Source: Candidatus Saccharimonadota bacterium
GTDB lineage: Bacteria > Patescibacteriota > Saccharimonadia > Saccharimonadales > Saccharimonadaceae
DNA: 59,297 nucleotides
Reading direction: 5' to 3'
Assembly: GCA_017556795.1 (NCBI GenBank)
Contig: JAFYLZ010000002.1
Coordinates: 1 to 59,297 of the forward strand
The position numbers and the translations under genes were made by a program. Below are positions 1 to 7,373 of the stretch, one piece after another. The notes below the pieces were generated by a model. It saw only the letters and a program-made list of their open reading frames with translations, was not told the origin of the DNA and made no database searches. Positions within the stretch are counted from its first letter, which is position 1. The number at the start of each line of letters is the position of its first letter.

Positions 1-1008
1 AACGCTAGCCCTAAAGCTATTTCGAGGAGAACCAGCTATCTCCGAGTTCGATTGGCATTTCACCGCTAACCACAAGTCATCCAAGCACTTTACTGCGTAC
101 CCTGGTTCGGTCCTCCACTGCGTGTTACCGCAGCTTCAACCTGCTCATGGTTAGGTCACCCGGTTTCGGGTCTAATCCTACCGACTTGTCGCCCTAATTC
201 AGGCTCGCTTTCACTGTGGCTCCGTCATCTGACTTAGCCTCGCCGATAAAATTAACTCGCTGGATCGTTCTACAAAAAGCACGCCGTCGCACGGCGGAAC
301 ACAATCTACAATATCTATTATAAACTGTGTTCCACCGTGTTCCGACACCTTGTAGGCACTGAGTTTCAGGATCTATTTCACTCCCCTCCCGGGGTTCTTT
401 TCACCTTTCCATCACTGTACTAGTTCGCTATCGATCAATCAATATATTTAGCCTTGGCAGGTGGTCCTGCCAGATTCAAACAGGGTTTCTCGTGCCCCGT
501 CCTACTTGAAAAAAGATATATAAAGCCTAAGACCGTTTCGCATACTGGGCTTTCACCATCTTTGGCGCTCCATTCCAGAAGCTTCCGCTACGATCTAAAG
601 GATTGTATCTTTATCCACTCAGTTAACGCTGTTGGTTTTTATGCTGAACAGCCGTAAAGCTACTCAGCATAAAAATTATCTTATTTCGCAACCCCTTTAA
701 TAACTCAGGTCGTTAAACCGTTAGGTTATCTTAAGGTTTAGGCTGTTCCAATTTCGCTCGCCACTACTTTCGGAATCGTTGTTTACTCTTCTTTCCTCAA
801 CCTACTAAGATGATTCAGTTCGGTTGGTTCCCGTTTTCTACCCTATGTGTTCAGGTAGCAACAATGTAACATGACTTACATTAGGTTTCCCCATTCGGCA
901 ATCCCCGGATCAATTCTCGTTCTCAGATCCCCGAGGCTTATCGCAGAGTCCTACGGCCTTCATCGGTATTGATTGTCAAGGCATCCACTATCAGTGCCCT
1001 TAATTACC
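1..1008 (-). rRNA. rrl: 23S ribosomal RNA, 5' part (3' end outside window)
   Basis: The minus strand matches the 5' third of bacterial 23S rRNA. It starts near 1008 with the GGTAATTAAGGG / GTGGATGCC start region and runs through domain I and into domain II, ending in the conserved stretch that contains GCTGGTTCTCCTCGAAAT. The gene leaves the window at base 1. About 1,000 nt here cover what takes about 840 nt in E. coli, so some helices are extended: an inverted repeat at 636-647/664-675 and another at 296-303/326-333. No 16S gene lies upstream; the next feature upstream is a protein gene at 1276. The exact 5' end is inferred by comparison with E. coli and could be off by a few bases. Confidence 0.95.
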
Positions 1009-1214
1009 TTTTTATGCATTGACATAACTAGCAATCGAAATTCGATTCCTAGCTCCGTCTTTAAAATCTTTTCATCGTTAATTCAAATTGTTAATTTTGA
1101 AAGAGTCTTAAGAAACTACTCTTGAGGCGTTAAAAGCGACCTCAAAAGATTTCCTCGCTTTTTCTTTATCTTTTACAGAGGTCGCAAAGAGGGCGACTTG
1201 TTCAACTGTGAGTA
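1009..1214 (-). other. 23S rRNA leader with hairpins, no gene seen
   Basis: This transcribed leader lies between the 23S promoter and the mature 5' end. It contains inverted repeats that should fold in the precursor: GCGACCTC/GAGGTCGC at about 1137-1187, AAGAGT/ACTCTT at about 1100-1123, and a tight palindrome AATCGAA-A-TTCGATT at 1033-1047 flanked by CTAG. These could guide processing. No tRNA and no 16S 3' end is visible, so this is a leader and not a 16S-23S spacer. Confidence 0.6.
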
Positions 1215-1243
1215 ATTATATCGCACCTGTTGAAAAAATGCAA
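1215..1243 (-). promoter_or_regulatory. 23S rRNA promoter
   Basis: On the minus strand, TTGCAT (1238-1243), a 17-nt spacer and TATAAT (1215-1220) form a near-consensus housekeeping promoter. It predicts transcription starting about 200 nt before the mature 23S 5' end and supports independent transcription of this 23S gene. Confidence 0.8.
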
Positions 1244-1275
1244 GGGTTTTTTTTAGAGATTTTTCAAAAATTAGG

Positions 1276-1749
1276 CTAAAAATCGATATTTTCCCTCATC
1301 CAAGAGAGAAAATCGTCGTAATTATTGTATTTTTCGACGTCATTTGCGGCATCGGAGTCAAGATAAGCTACGATTTTCCCTTTTGAGACGATAAAGACGG
1401 TTGGCGGGTACTGAATCGCGTCGCCGGTAGAGGAATTGGTGAAATTGGACCAGTTTATATAATAATAGGAAATTTTTTCGGTTTCAGAGAAGCGATCGAT
1501 AAAATCTAGAATATCTGATGAGCAAGCAGTTGCGGCGCTGGCCACGATAAAGGATTTTTGCTGCTTTAAGAGTTGTTCGTATTCCTCTGTATCGATTGGG
1601 GTTTCCCCGGCGGCACCATAATATTCTGCGTCAAGACGGGTTTTTCCGGTGCTCGTAAGGGCGAGAATGAAGGCCCCAGAGAGGGTGACTGCCGCGATCA
1701 GTACGACCGCGATTAGGAATAAATACTTTTTTTGACGCTTTTTTGCCAT
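1276..1749 (-). CDS. Membrane-anchored thioredoxin-like protein lacking CXXC
   Basis: This 157-residue protein has a basic N-terminus, one membrane segment (about residues 9-31) and an extracytoplasmic domain that resembles a thioredoxin fold. The segment FIVASAATACSSD sits where the active-site loop would be, with one cysteine (C76) and no CXXC. YPPTVFIVSKGKIVAYLD (114-131) matches the cis-proline and beta-hairpin end of thioredoxins. The start codon lies 3 nt after the stop of the rhodanese-like gene, so the two are probably co-transcribed. A disulfide-exchange role cannot be assumed with a single cysteine. The fold call rests on pattern only. Confidence 0.55.
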   Translation of the reverse strand: MAKKRQKKYLFLIAVVLIAAVTLSGAFILALTSTGKTRLDAEYYGAAGETPIDTEEYEQLLKQQKSFIVASAATACSSDILDFIDRFSETEKISYYYINWSNFTNSSTGDAIQYPPTVFIVSKGKIVAYLDSDAANDVEKYNNYDDFLSWMRENIDF

Positions 1750-1752
1750 ATA

Positions 1753-2445
1753 TTATTTAGCCGTTAAGGTTGAAAAATCGATGTTATGATATGGGACTTT
1801 GAAGAAATCGTAGGCAACTTTGCCGTCGCGCTCGGTTTTGACGGCGACATTGTTTTTGCCCTTGTAAGACCAGTAACCACCGACGTTGAAGATTTTTTCT
1901 TCGTTCCAGCCAAGAGAAACTAGGAGATTTTTGGTCATGCCGGCATAGCCACCACCGCCGCACATCAGGAAGATGTTTTTATCTTTCGGGAAGAGAGCCT
2001 CTAAGATATCCATTGATTCTACATAGTTTGCGACATATTCGCCGTCTTCATTCTGACTAAAGAGCGTGGTTCCGGTATAAGAGCTACCAACGGCCTCTGG
2101 CAAACCGGTCGCCGGGATAAGATATGGCATAGGCACCACTTCGAAACCTTTGATAAAACCAGAGAGATAGGCGTCACCACCGATGGCTTCGTAGTTGGCT
2201 GGGTCGATTAGCATGCGCATATCGCGATAAACCGAGTCGGAACGCCCGAGGTAATCGTCGATATTTGATTCGTTGATGTTTTTGTCGATGCCAAGTTGGC
2301 CGCGTTCGCCTTCGGAAACTTGTGGTTTTGGTAGAACGGCCAATCTTTCAGCCGGGAAGAGATAGCGTCCGGCCAAAAATGTACACACGGCGATCAAAAT
2401 TGCCGCTGTTACCGCACGCCAAATATATTTTTTCATTTTTTTCAT
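1753..2445 (-). CDS. Membrane-anchored rhodanese-like protein
   Basis: 230 residues: an N-terminal membrane anchor (about 7-26), then an extracytoplasmic domain whose C-terminal half looks like rhodanese. The loop LMCGGGGYAGMTKNLL carries a candidate persulfide cysteine C162 with a glycine-rich loop, followed by LGWNEEKIFNVGGYWSYKG, the typical end of a rhodanese. Rhodaneses move sulfane sulfur or bind oxyanions; the substrate here is unknown. A TATAAT at 2460-2465 and the Shine-Dalgarno AAAAGGAG before the ATG give it its own promoter. It precedes the thioredoxin-like gene and probably works with it in envelope sulfur or redox chemistry (inference). Confidence 0.6.
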   Translation of the reverse strand: MKKMKKYIWRAVTAAILIAVCTFLAGRYLFPAERLAVLPKPQVSEGERGQLGIDKNINESNIDDYLGRSDSVYRDMRMLIDPANYEAIGGDAYLSGFIKGFEVVPMPYLIPATGLPEAVGSSYTGTTLFSQNEDGEYVANYVESMDILEALFPKDKNIFLMCGGGGYAGMTKNLLVSLGWNEEKIFNVGGYWSYKGKNNVAVKTERDGKVAYDFFKVPYHNIDFSTLTAK

Positions 2446-2471
2446 AACTCCTTTTCCCTATTATATCACGG

Positions 2472-4355
2472 TTAGCGACCGCCGCCTCCGCCGCCGCCGG
2501 AGAAACCACCTCCGCCGCCGCCAGAGAAGCCGCTACCACCACCAGACGAATAGTGGGTGGAGTAGCTGACGAAGCTCGAAGCGCTGTGCAAAGTTTGGCT
2601 GACCGTGTAGAAGGCTGCAAAGTTATTAACGTGGTACCAGTCTGGCTCTTTGATTTCTCTGATTTCGCAGTATTTCTCGAGTTCTTTCATCCAGCTTTTT
2701 TCGACGCCGAAGAGCGCAGCATAAGGCAGGAGTTTTTCGTAAATTTTGACAATTCCCTTGTCCGAAACATCGGCGCCCTTGACGCTTTGCAAGAATTCCA
2801 GACGATCTTTTTCGGCCATGCTGATGTAAAGTTTTAGACCGTCCATGTAGCGCGAAGCAGCCAAGCCTTCCATGGTGTGGTGTTTGACACGGGCGGCACG
2901 GTGCGAAAGGGTTAGACTGACAATAACAGTGATGAGAACATCGGCCAACACTACGATTAGCGCCGGTTTGGCGAGCACGTAAAGTGTGCCGTCGAAATAG
3001 ACTTCGGACGAATCGTTAAATAGTACTAGGCACATGACGACGATGAGCGGCATAAAGAAGCTGACTCCGAAACTGAAAAGCATTAAGAGTGCTACGAAGA
3101 TAGAGGTGGCGTTGCTAAGTTTGACGCCGGTGAATTTGCTGTCGACGAGTTGGTCTTTTTTGGCTCGAGAAATACCGGTGTTGCTGAATTTTTTGCCAAG
3201 TGCCACGAGCGACGAAGTGGCGGTGTGCCTTTTGATTTTGATTTCTTCGTCTTGCTTAAAGTCGGAGCCGCCGTTGACGATTTTGAGCAAGGTCGCTTCG
3301 GCTTCGTCTAGGCCGCCTTTGTTCTTGACGATAATTGACCATTGCTGGCCGCCAAGGAACTTCTTTTCGCCTTTTTTCAATTCAATCTTTTTCTCGACCA
3401 GCATCTGGAGAAGCAGCGCGACTTTGGTATCTTTGGTTCGGCCAATATAAACCGCGGCCATTTCGGTGAGAGAGTAATCTTTGGATGGCGAATATTCTGG
3501 ACTGATAAAGTATTCATTATAATATTTGCGTTTTTCGGCCGTGGCTCTGAATCTTTTGATGATGACGAGCAAGACAATGATAGAACCTAGGACAATAATT
3601 GCCGCAAAGATTACCATGATATGGCTCTTTTTTGGCTCCGGAACAGAGAAGCTTCCTTCTTTAAGCTTGGTGTAGAACGTAAGGTTTTCGTTTGCATTGA
3701 CGCCAGTGGTCATAAAAACGAAGCCGTCTTCGGTCTTATAAACCTCACAACGAGATTGATTGATGGAACCATACTTACCAACAAAACACTTAACATCACC
3801 AGTAAGGATGCTTGGATCGGCGAAGTGAACTCTGGCTGTGATAACGTTGAACTTCTGTTTCCAAGCGGTGCCATTAGTGTTCCAGTTAAGCTCTTGCCAG
3901 GTGTTGCCATCCTCCGTGAACTCGAGTGCAACATTTTTCATATCATATTCAAGTTTGTAGGCCTGCCTACCATGCACATATTCTTCGGTGCCGGTACAAA
4001 GCTCATAGTAGTCGTTCTCTTTTTCGAGGCTGTAGACTGGCTCTGAGAGACCATTTCTGGTGAGTTTGAAATCGCTCTTTTTTGGCGCGTCCATGACAAC
4101 GATTTTGCCCTTGTCGATAGTGTATGGAATCCTACGACAAATGCCTTTGTTTTGGTCGTAATCTGGGAACACGGCGACTAGCTCTTCAACAACATGCATC
4201 TTAGCAGTACCATCGGCAGCTTTATCAACATAATAATCGGCGCTGAAGGCACTAAAATAGAAGTTCTGCACATCTTTGGCCGAGGCCGGCGTACTAAAAA
4301 ATACACCGAGGAGACATAATAAAATTTGACCCAGAATAAAAAGACGCTTTTTCAT
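2472..4355 (-). CDS. DUF2207 family membrane protein
   Basis: 627 residues with a signal peptide ending near ASA (24-26). A beta-rich extracytoplasmic domain typical of DUF2207 (about 28-240) follows, then a membrane segment (about 246-266), a cytoplasmic winged-helix-like part, two or three more membrane segments (about 412-485), and a tail of serine and glycine ending in GGGFSGGGGGGGR. That order and the Gly-rich tail are characteristic of the DUF2207/YciQ family, whose function is unknown. A TGGTAAAAT box ends 6 nt before the ATG, predicting a leaderless mRNA. The gene ends 26 nt before the rhodanese-like gene. Confidence 0.85.
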   Translation of the reverse strand: MKKRLFILGQILLCLLGVFFSTPASAKDVQNFYFSAFSADYYVDKAADGTAKMHVVEELVAVFPDYDQNKGICRRIPYTIDKGKIVVMDAPKKSDFKLTRNGLSEPVYSLEKENDYYELCTGTEEYVHGRQAYKLEYDMKNVALEFTEDGNTWQELNWNTNGTAWKQKFNVITARVHFADPSILTGDVKCFVGKYGSINQSRCEVYKTEDGFVFMTTGVNANENLTFYTKLKEGSFSVPEPKKSHIMVIFAAIIVLGSIIVLLVIIKRFRATAEKRKYYNEYFISPEYSPSKDYSLTEMAAVYIGRTKDTKVALLLQMLVEKKIELKKGEKKFLGGQQWSIIVKNKGGLDEAEATLLKIVNGGSDFKQDEEIKIKRHTATSSLVALGKKFSNTGISRAKKDQLVDSKFTGVKLSNATSIFVALLMLFSFGVSFFMPLIVVMCLVLFNDSSEVYFDGTLYVLAKPALIVVLADVLITVIVSLTLSHRAARVKHHTMEGLAASRYMDGLKLYISMAEKDRLEFLQSVKGADVSDKGIVKIYEKLLPYAALFGVEKSWMKELEKYCEIREIKEPDWYHVNNFAAFYTVSQTLHSASSFVSYSTHYSSGGGSGFSGGGGGGFSGGGGGGGR

Positions 4356-4361
4356 AGTTTT

Positions 4362-4370
4362 ATTTTACCA
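4362..4370 (-). promoter_or_regulatory. Extended -10 box (leaderless DUF2207 gene)
   Basis: TGGTAAAAT on the minus strand ends 6 nt before the ATG at 4355, so the predicted start of transcription is the A of the start codon. Confidence 0.55.
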
Positions 4371-4376
4371 TAAAAC

Positions 4377-4982
4377 CTATTCGGCGTGCGGCAGGCTCCA
4401 GTGGAACTTGACGGCTAGTAGGCGCAAGACAAAGATCACGATAACGCCGGTGACCATGGCGGCGATGTGGTTGACGCCCCAGAGTAAGCCGGCGATATTG
4501 GCGCCAATAATTGCCGCGGAAGCGTAGAAATATTTAGTGAAAATTTGTGGTCTTTCGCCGGCAAAAACGTCTCGCATTACGCCGCCACCAACACCAGTAA
4601 CGACGCCGACGAAAACGGCGAGAAAGAAGTTGTCGTAGCGGAACCCTGCGCGAAGACCAAGCATAGTAAAGACCGCCAAACCAACGGCGTCCATTAATAA
4701 AATACCCTTGCGGGTTTTCTTAAAGCCGAGCGAGCGGCGGACAAATGGGAAGAAAATGATCAAAGAAACTACGATGGCAAGCAGCGCGTTGAAAGGATTT
4801 TGAAAAGCGGCTGGCGGAAAATTACCGAGGATAATATCGCGTACGATTCCCCCGCCCACGGCGGTGGTCATACCGAGAATTGCCACGCCAAAAACATCCA
4901 TCTTCTTCTCGATGGCAACCAGCGCACCAGAAATAGCGAAAGCTATTGTGCCTATGACCTCCAGATAGAACACAAAGTCCAT
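4377..4982 (-). CDS. TRIC/UPF0126 family cation channel-like protein
   Basis: 201 residues, nearly all membrane, built from two three-helix repeats. Each repeat carries the family signature GGGxxRD: AVGGGIVRDIILG (about 42-54) and GVGGGVMRDVFAGERP (about 128-143). This is the YadS/YicG (UPF0126) family, structurally related to trimeric intracellular cation channels that conduct K+. The length is typical and the C-terminus is short. The start is supported by an extended -10 box (TGCTAGTAT) that ends 6 nt upstream. Confidence 0.88.
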   Translation of the reverse strand: MDFVFYLEVIGTIAFAISGALVAIEKKMDVFGVAILGMTTAVGGGIVRDIILGNFPPAAFQNPFNALLAIVVSLIIFFPFVRRSLGFKKTRKGILLMDAVGLAVFTMLGLRAGFRYDNFFLAVFVGVVTGVGGGVMRDVFAGERPQIFTKYFYASAAIIGANIAGLLWGVNHIAAMVTGVIVIFVLRLLAVKFHWSLPHAE

Positions 4983-4988
4983 ATCTCT

Positions 4989-4997
4989 ATACTAGCA
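4989..4997 (-). promoter_or_regulatory. Extended -10 box (leaderless TRIC gene)
   Basis: TGCTAGTAT on the minus strand, 6 nt before the ATG at 4982. Confidence 0.5.
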
Positions 4998-5549
4998 CTA
5001 TTTTGCAGATTGTTTAGCCTTTTTCGCTTTGGCGCGGTTAGCCTTAGCGCGACGAGCTTTTTTACCCATGGTCTCGCTAACGGCGGAAGTTTTGTCGGCC
5101 CAGGACACCAGCCAGCCCTCTTTATAGCGTGGCGGCGTAATGGTTAGCGGGAACATGTGGCGACGAATAATGCTTTCCTCTCTTTTGGAAGTCTTGAAAT
5201 CTTGCCTGGCTTTTTCGGCGGCTTCTTTTGGGTGCCTAATGATGTGGCCGCGATAGAAAGCGCCATGAATGTGCCAATCATAAAGATAATAATCGTGAAG
5301 TAGGGCGCCACGCACCAAGGCTTTTTCGTCGATTTTAAGATGGAGGCGCTTGGCGTAGCTAAGGCTCTTGTCCGCGACATAAATCACGTGGTCGTATACC
5401 GAAACTTTGCCGTGCTGCAAATATTCTTTTTGCAACTTAAAAGTCTCGTCATTCAAAATATCGCTGGCGTATTTTTCGATGATTTCGCGGTTTTTGAGTT
5501 TGAGGTGTGAAAGTGGATTGGTATTATCTGCGATAGTTTTTTTACTCAT
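4998..5549 (-). CDS. HD-domain phosphohydrolase-like protein
   Basis: 183 residues from the ATG at 5549. An HD-type domain is visible: H in VYDHVIYVA, the HD pair in ALLHDYYLYDWH, a later histidine run RRHMF, and WADK with the last metal aspartate. Such proteins hydrolyse phosphate esters, often nucleotides; the substrate is unknown. The C-terminus is a highly basic Ala/Lys/Arg tail that may bind nucleic acid. The start overlaps the end of the upstream gene in the sequence ATGAGTAA, suggesting translational coupling. An upstream in-frame extension to 5609 exists but would lie entirely inside the neighbouring gene. Confidence 0.75.
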   Translation of the reverse strand: MSKKTIADNTNPLSHLKLKNREIIEKYASDILNDETFKLQKEYLQHGKVSVYDHVIYVADKSLSYAKRLHLKIDEKALVRGALLHDYYLYDWHIHGAFYRGHIIRHPKEAAEKARQDFKTSKREESIIRRHMFPLTITPPRYKEGWLVSWADKTSAVSETMGKKARRAKANRAKAKKAKQSAK

Positions 5550-6039
5550 CTTTTCCCTGTTTTTGTTTTTTGGCTTCTTTAATGTCTTTGATATTTTTGC
5601 GAACGCCAACTACGGTTTCGGCATGGTTCTTGATGTTGAAAATGGCATCGCCAACTTTGGTGCTGCGGAGTAGTTTGGTTCTGGCTTCGTAAGCTTCGTG
5701 GCGAAGTGGCGACATGGCTTCTTCGACGGCGAATCTGGCGTCATCGGCGGCTTCCTTGGCAAGATATTCAGCGTCGGAAACTTGCTCTTTGTTGTCTTCG
5801 ACCGGCTTGAGCTTGGACGTGGAGCCTTGGGCTGCTTCGGTAAAGAGGGCGATGTATTCTTGGTTGAGTGGCGAAGCGGCAAATTTGGCTTCGAAATCAG
5901 CGTAGTCGCTGCAGGTTTTGCCAAATTCTTCGATGCGAGCAAAGAGATCGTCAATCTTCTTCAACACTGCTTTATCTTTAATATCGTAGGCGCTAAAAAA
6001 CGCGCTTTTTCTGCTATCAATTGCTGTTTTAATATCCAT
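5542..6039 (-). CDS. Hypothetical helical protein
   Basis: 165 residues from the ATG at 6039. It is charged and mostly helical, without signal peptide or membrane segment, rich in Ala, Glu and Lys, and ends in a basic region. I recognise no family. The start is chosen because a TGCTATAAT box ends 7 nt upstream; a longer frame to 6096 would begin upstream of that promoter. It overlaps the HD gene by 8 nt (ATGAGTAA), so the two form an operon and probably a functional pair. Confidence 0.6.
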   Translation of the reverse strand: MDIKTAIDSRKSAFFSAYDIKDKAVLKKIDDLFARIEEFGKTCSDYADFEAKFAASPLNQEYIALFTEAAQGSTSKLKPVEDNKEQVSDAEYLAKEAADDARFAVEEAMSPLRHEAYEARTKLLRSTKVGDAIFNIKNHAETVVGVRKNIKDIKEAKKQKQGKDE

Positions 6040-6046
6040 ATTTAGT

Positions 6047-6055
6047 ATTATAGCA
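6047..6055 (-). promoter_or_regulatory. Extended -10 box (leaderless)
   Basis: TGCTATAAT on the minus strand, 7 nt before the ATG at 6039. Confidence 0.55.
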
Positions 6056-6089
6056 CCATCATCCCCGGTGGTTGGAGTTTTCCACAGGA

Positions 6090-6145
6090 AATCCATATTT
6101 AGCGTATTTTTAGTATTGACAAACGCTAGATATAGCGTTTATAAT
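6090..6145 (+). promoter_or_regulatory. Promoter with inverted-repeat operator (NrdR-box-like)
   Basis: TTGACA (6116-6121) and TATAAT (6140-6145) are separated by 18 nt. That spacer (6122-6139) is a perfect inverted repeat, AACGCTA-GATA-TAGCGTT. Its core ACGCTAGATATAGCGT agrees with the NrdR box pattern ACACWATATATWGTGT at 13 of 16 positions by hand. A weaker partial copy ending in TAGCGT lies at about 6090-6105, roughly three helical turns upstream, as NrdR box pairs often do. The regulator is an inference. The inverted repeat filling the promoter spacer is directly visible. Confidence 0.65.
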
Positions 6146-6177
6146 CATAAGCAGAATCTTTTAAAAAGGAAAAAATT

Positions 6178-6624
6178 ATGAAAAATATACTCTACTTTGA
6201 ACCAAGCGACGCCACCAAATTCGACTTTGAGCGTTATGAGAAATCGTTAAATAAATATGCCAAGGTGCCAGCCGATGCTATCCGCGAAGGCTTGAAGGAA
6301 CTCGAGAATTTTGAGAATTTGCATGTTAGCCGACTAGTTGAAACCGGCGTGCAACTGATTGAGGCCTTCGGCGACGAGCAGTCTGCCAAACAATACTACG
6401 AGGACCACCAACAATACTTTGGTGGGCAGTTTGAAAGACTACGCCGCATCACCGGCTACTTGGTCGGAACGCTCGATCGTTGGAACGATGCTAAACGCGC
6501 CGAGGAGCACGAGAGGGTGAAACATTCCGTGAACTCCTGCGTGGACGATTTGGTGCGTGCCGCCAAATTGCAAGATCAGGCTTTGGCTTACAACGCCGCC
6601 TACGCTGGCAAAATGTCAGAATAA
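6178..6624 (+). CDS. Small protein with NrdD-type glycyl-radical C-terminal motif
   Basis: 148 residues. Residues 89-116 (RRITGYLV... N103 .AKRAEEHERVKH) align with the C-terminal glycyl-radical segment of anaerobic ribonucleotide reductase NrdD (E. coli RRVCGYLGS...FNAGKQEEVKRRVKH). G93 falls on the radical glycine G681. The rest of NrdD is absent: no catalytic barrel, no ATP cone and no Zn CXXC pair. The first 85 residues are an unrecognised helical region. Shine-Dalgarno AAAGGA lies before the ATG. The promoter carries an NrdR-like operator. It may be a repair subunit for NrdD, as GrcA/YfiD is for pyruvate formate-lyase, or a regulatory paralogue. Motif recognition is strong; function is inferred. 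Confidence 0.65.
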   Translation: MKNILYFEPSDATKFDFERYEKSLNKYAKVPADAIREGLKELENFENLHVSRLVETGVQLIEAFGDEQSAKQYYEDHQQYFGGQFERLRRITGYLVGTLDRWNDAKRAEEHERVKHSVNSCVDDLVRAAKLQDQALAYNAAYAGKMSE

Positions 6625-6632
6625 AATCGATT

Positions 6633-6664
6633 AAAAAAGCGCGCCCACGTAGGCGCGTTTTTTT
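6633..6664. terminator. Bidirectional intrinsic terminator
   Basis: Stem CGCGCC (6640-6645) / GGCGCG (6652-6657) with A-tract upstream and T-tract downstream, between convergent genes ending at 6624 and 6663. It serves both strands. Confidence 0.85.
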
Positions 6665-7361
6665 ATATTCCGTAATATTTAAGACCGATGGATTTATAGA
6701 AATCAACGGCGTTTGGCCAGTTGAAGACGTGCGCGGCAAACAAATTATAGAGCTCGTCGGTCATCACAATTGAGAAAAGCGAGATCGACAAAATTAAAAA
6801 CGCACGGCGCGACATAGTTTTGGCAAGATGAATACAAAATGGCAAAACAACGTACATCAAAAGCAGTGCCGACAGGCCGAAACACAGAATGCTGCGGAAG
6901 CAGACGAAGCCGTCGATATTTCCCCAGTTTAAGATTTCGGTGTTGTAGTCCCAATATCTGGCGCCATTGAAAAGATTGTAGACTAACCAGCCGCCGACAT
7001 ATTCGACGATGCCGGTCGTGACCATAGAAATTAGTAGCACTAGCCATGGTTTTTGGCGAACTTTATAAGTCGTGAGAATAATAATGAGCGCGCCGATGGC
7101 ATAGATGTTCATCCACGGCAAAAAGTTGCCGCCCTGCATATAAAATCCGGTCATGCCGCAGTTGAAGAAATAGAAAATAGCTTCGTAGATCCAACCAATC
7201 AACCCGGCAAAAACGACAATCAAAAAGGCGATGCCCACTTTTTGGTAAGTTTCGAGTTTGAGTTTGCCGTTCATGTATTGGCGAAAGGTGGTTTTGTACG
7301 TCATGCGGCTTCTTCTTGCCAATCCTCTACTGGGTTTATTAGCTTGAGAATTATTAAGCAT
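6663..7361 (-). CDS. PF06541-type (CmpB-like) membrane protein
   Basis: 232 residues with about six membrane segments. The signature GWIYEAIFYF (about 40-49), then the RYWDYNTEILNWGNIDGFVC region and a final TDELYNLF, match the PF06541 family ('putative ABC-transporter type IV', CmpB), whose role is not established. About 25 N-terminal residues are hydrophilic; a second ATG (MTYKTTFRQY) inside them is an alternative start. The first ATG is preferred because TATAAT ends 6 nt upstream. The gene reads away from the Nudix gene whose stop overlaps this -10. Confidence 0.75.
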   Translation of the reverse strand: MLNNSQANKPSRGLARRSRMTYKTTFRQYMNGKLKLETYQKVGIAFLIVVFAGLIGWIYEAIFYFFNCGMTGFYMQGGNFLPWMNIYAIGALIIILTTYKVRQKPWLVLLISMVTTGIVEYVGGWLVYNLFNGARYWDYNTEILNWGNIDGFVCFRSILCFGLSALLLMYVVLPFCIHLAKTMSRRAFLILSISLFSIVMTDELYNLFAAHVFNWPNAVDFYKSIGLKYYGI

Positions 7362-7367
7362 AGTCTT

Positions 7368-7373
7368 ATTATA
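7368..7373 (-). promoter_or_regulatory. -10 box (leaderless PF06541 gene)
   Basis: TATAAT on the minus strand, 6 nt before the ATG at 7361. No TG extension and no clear -35. Confidence 0.45.

Noticed and set aside
454-657. Open frame of 67 codons on the plus strand near the left end
   Set aside because: It lies antisense inside the 23S rRNA gene and has no protein-like features.
2348-2620. Ala-rich frame overlapping the DUF2207 C-terminus and the rhodanese-like start
   Set aside because: It is a shadow of the glycine-rich tail in another frame; both overlapping genes are well supported.
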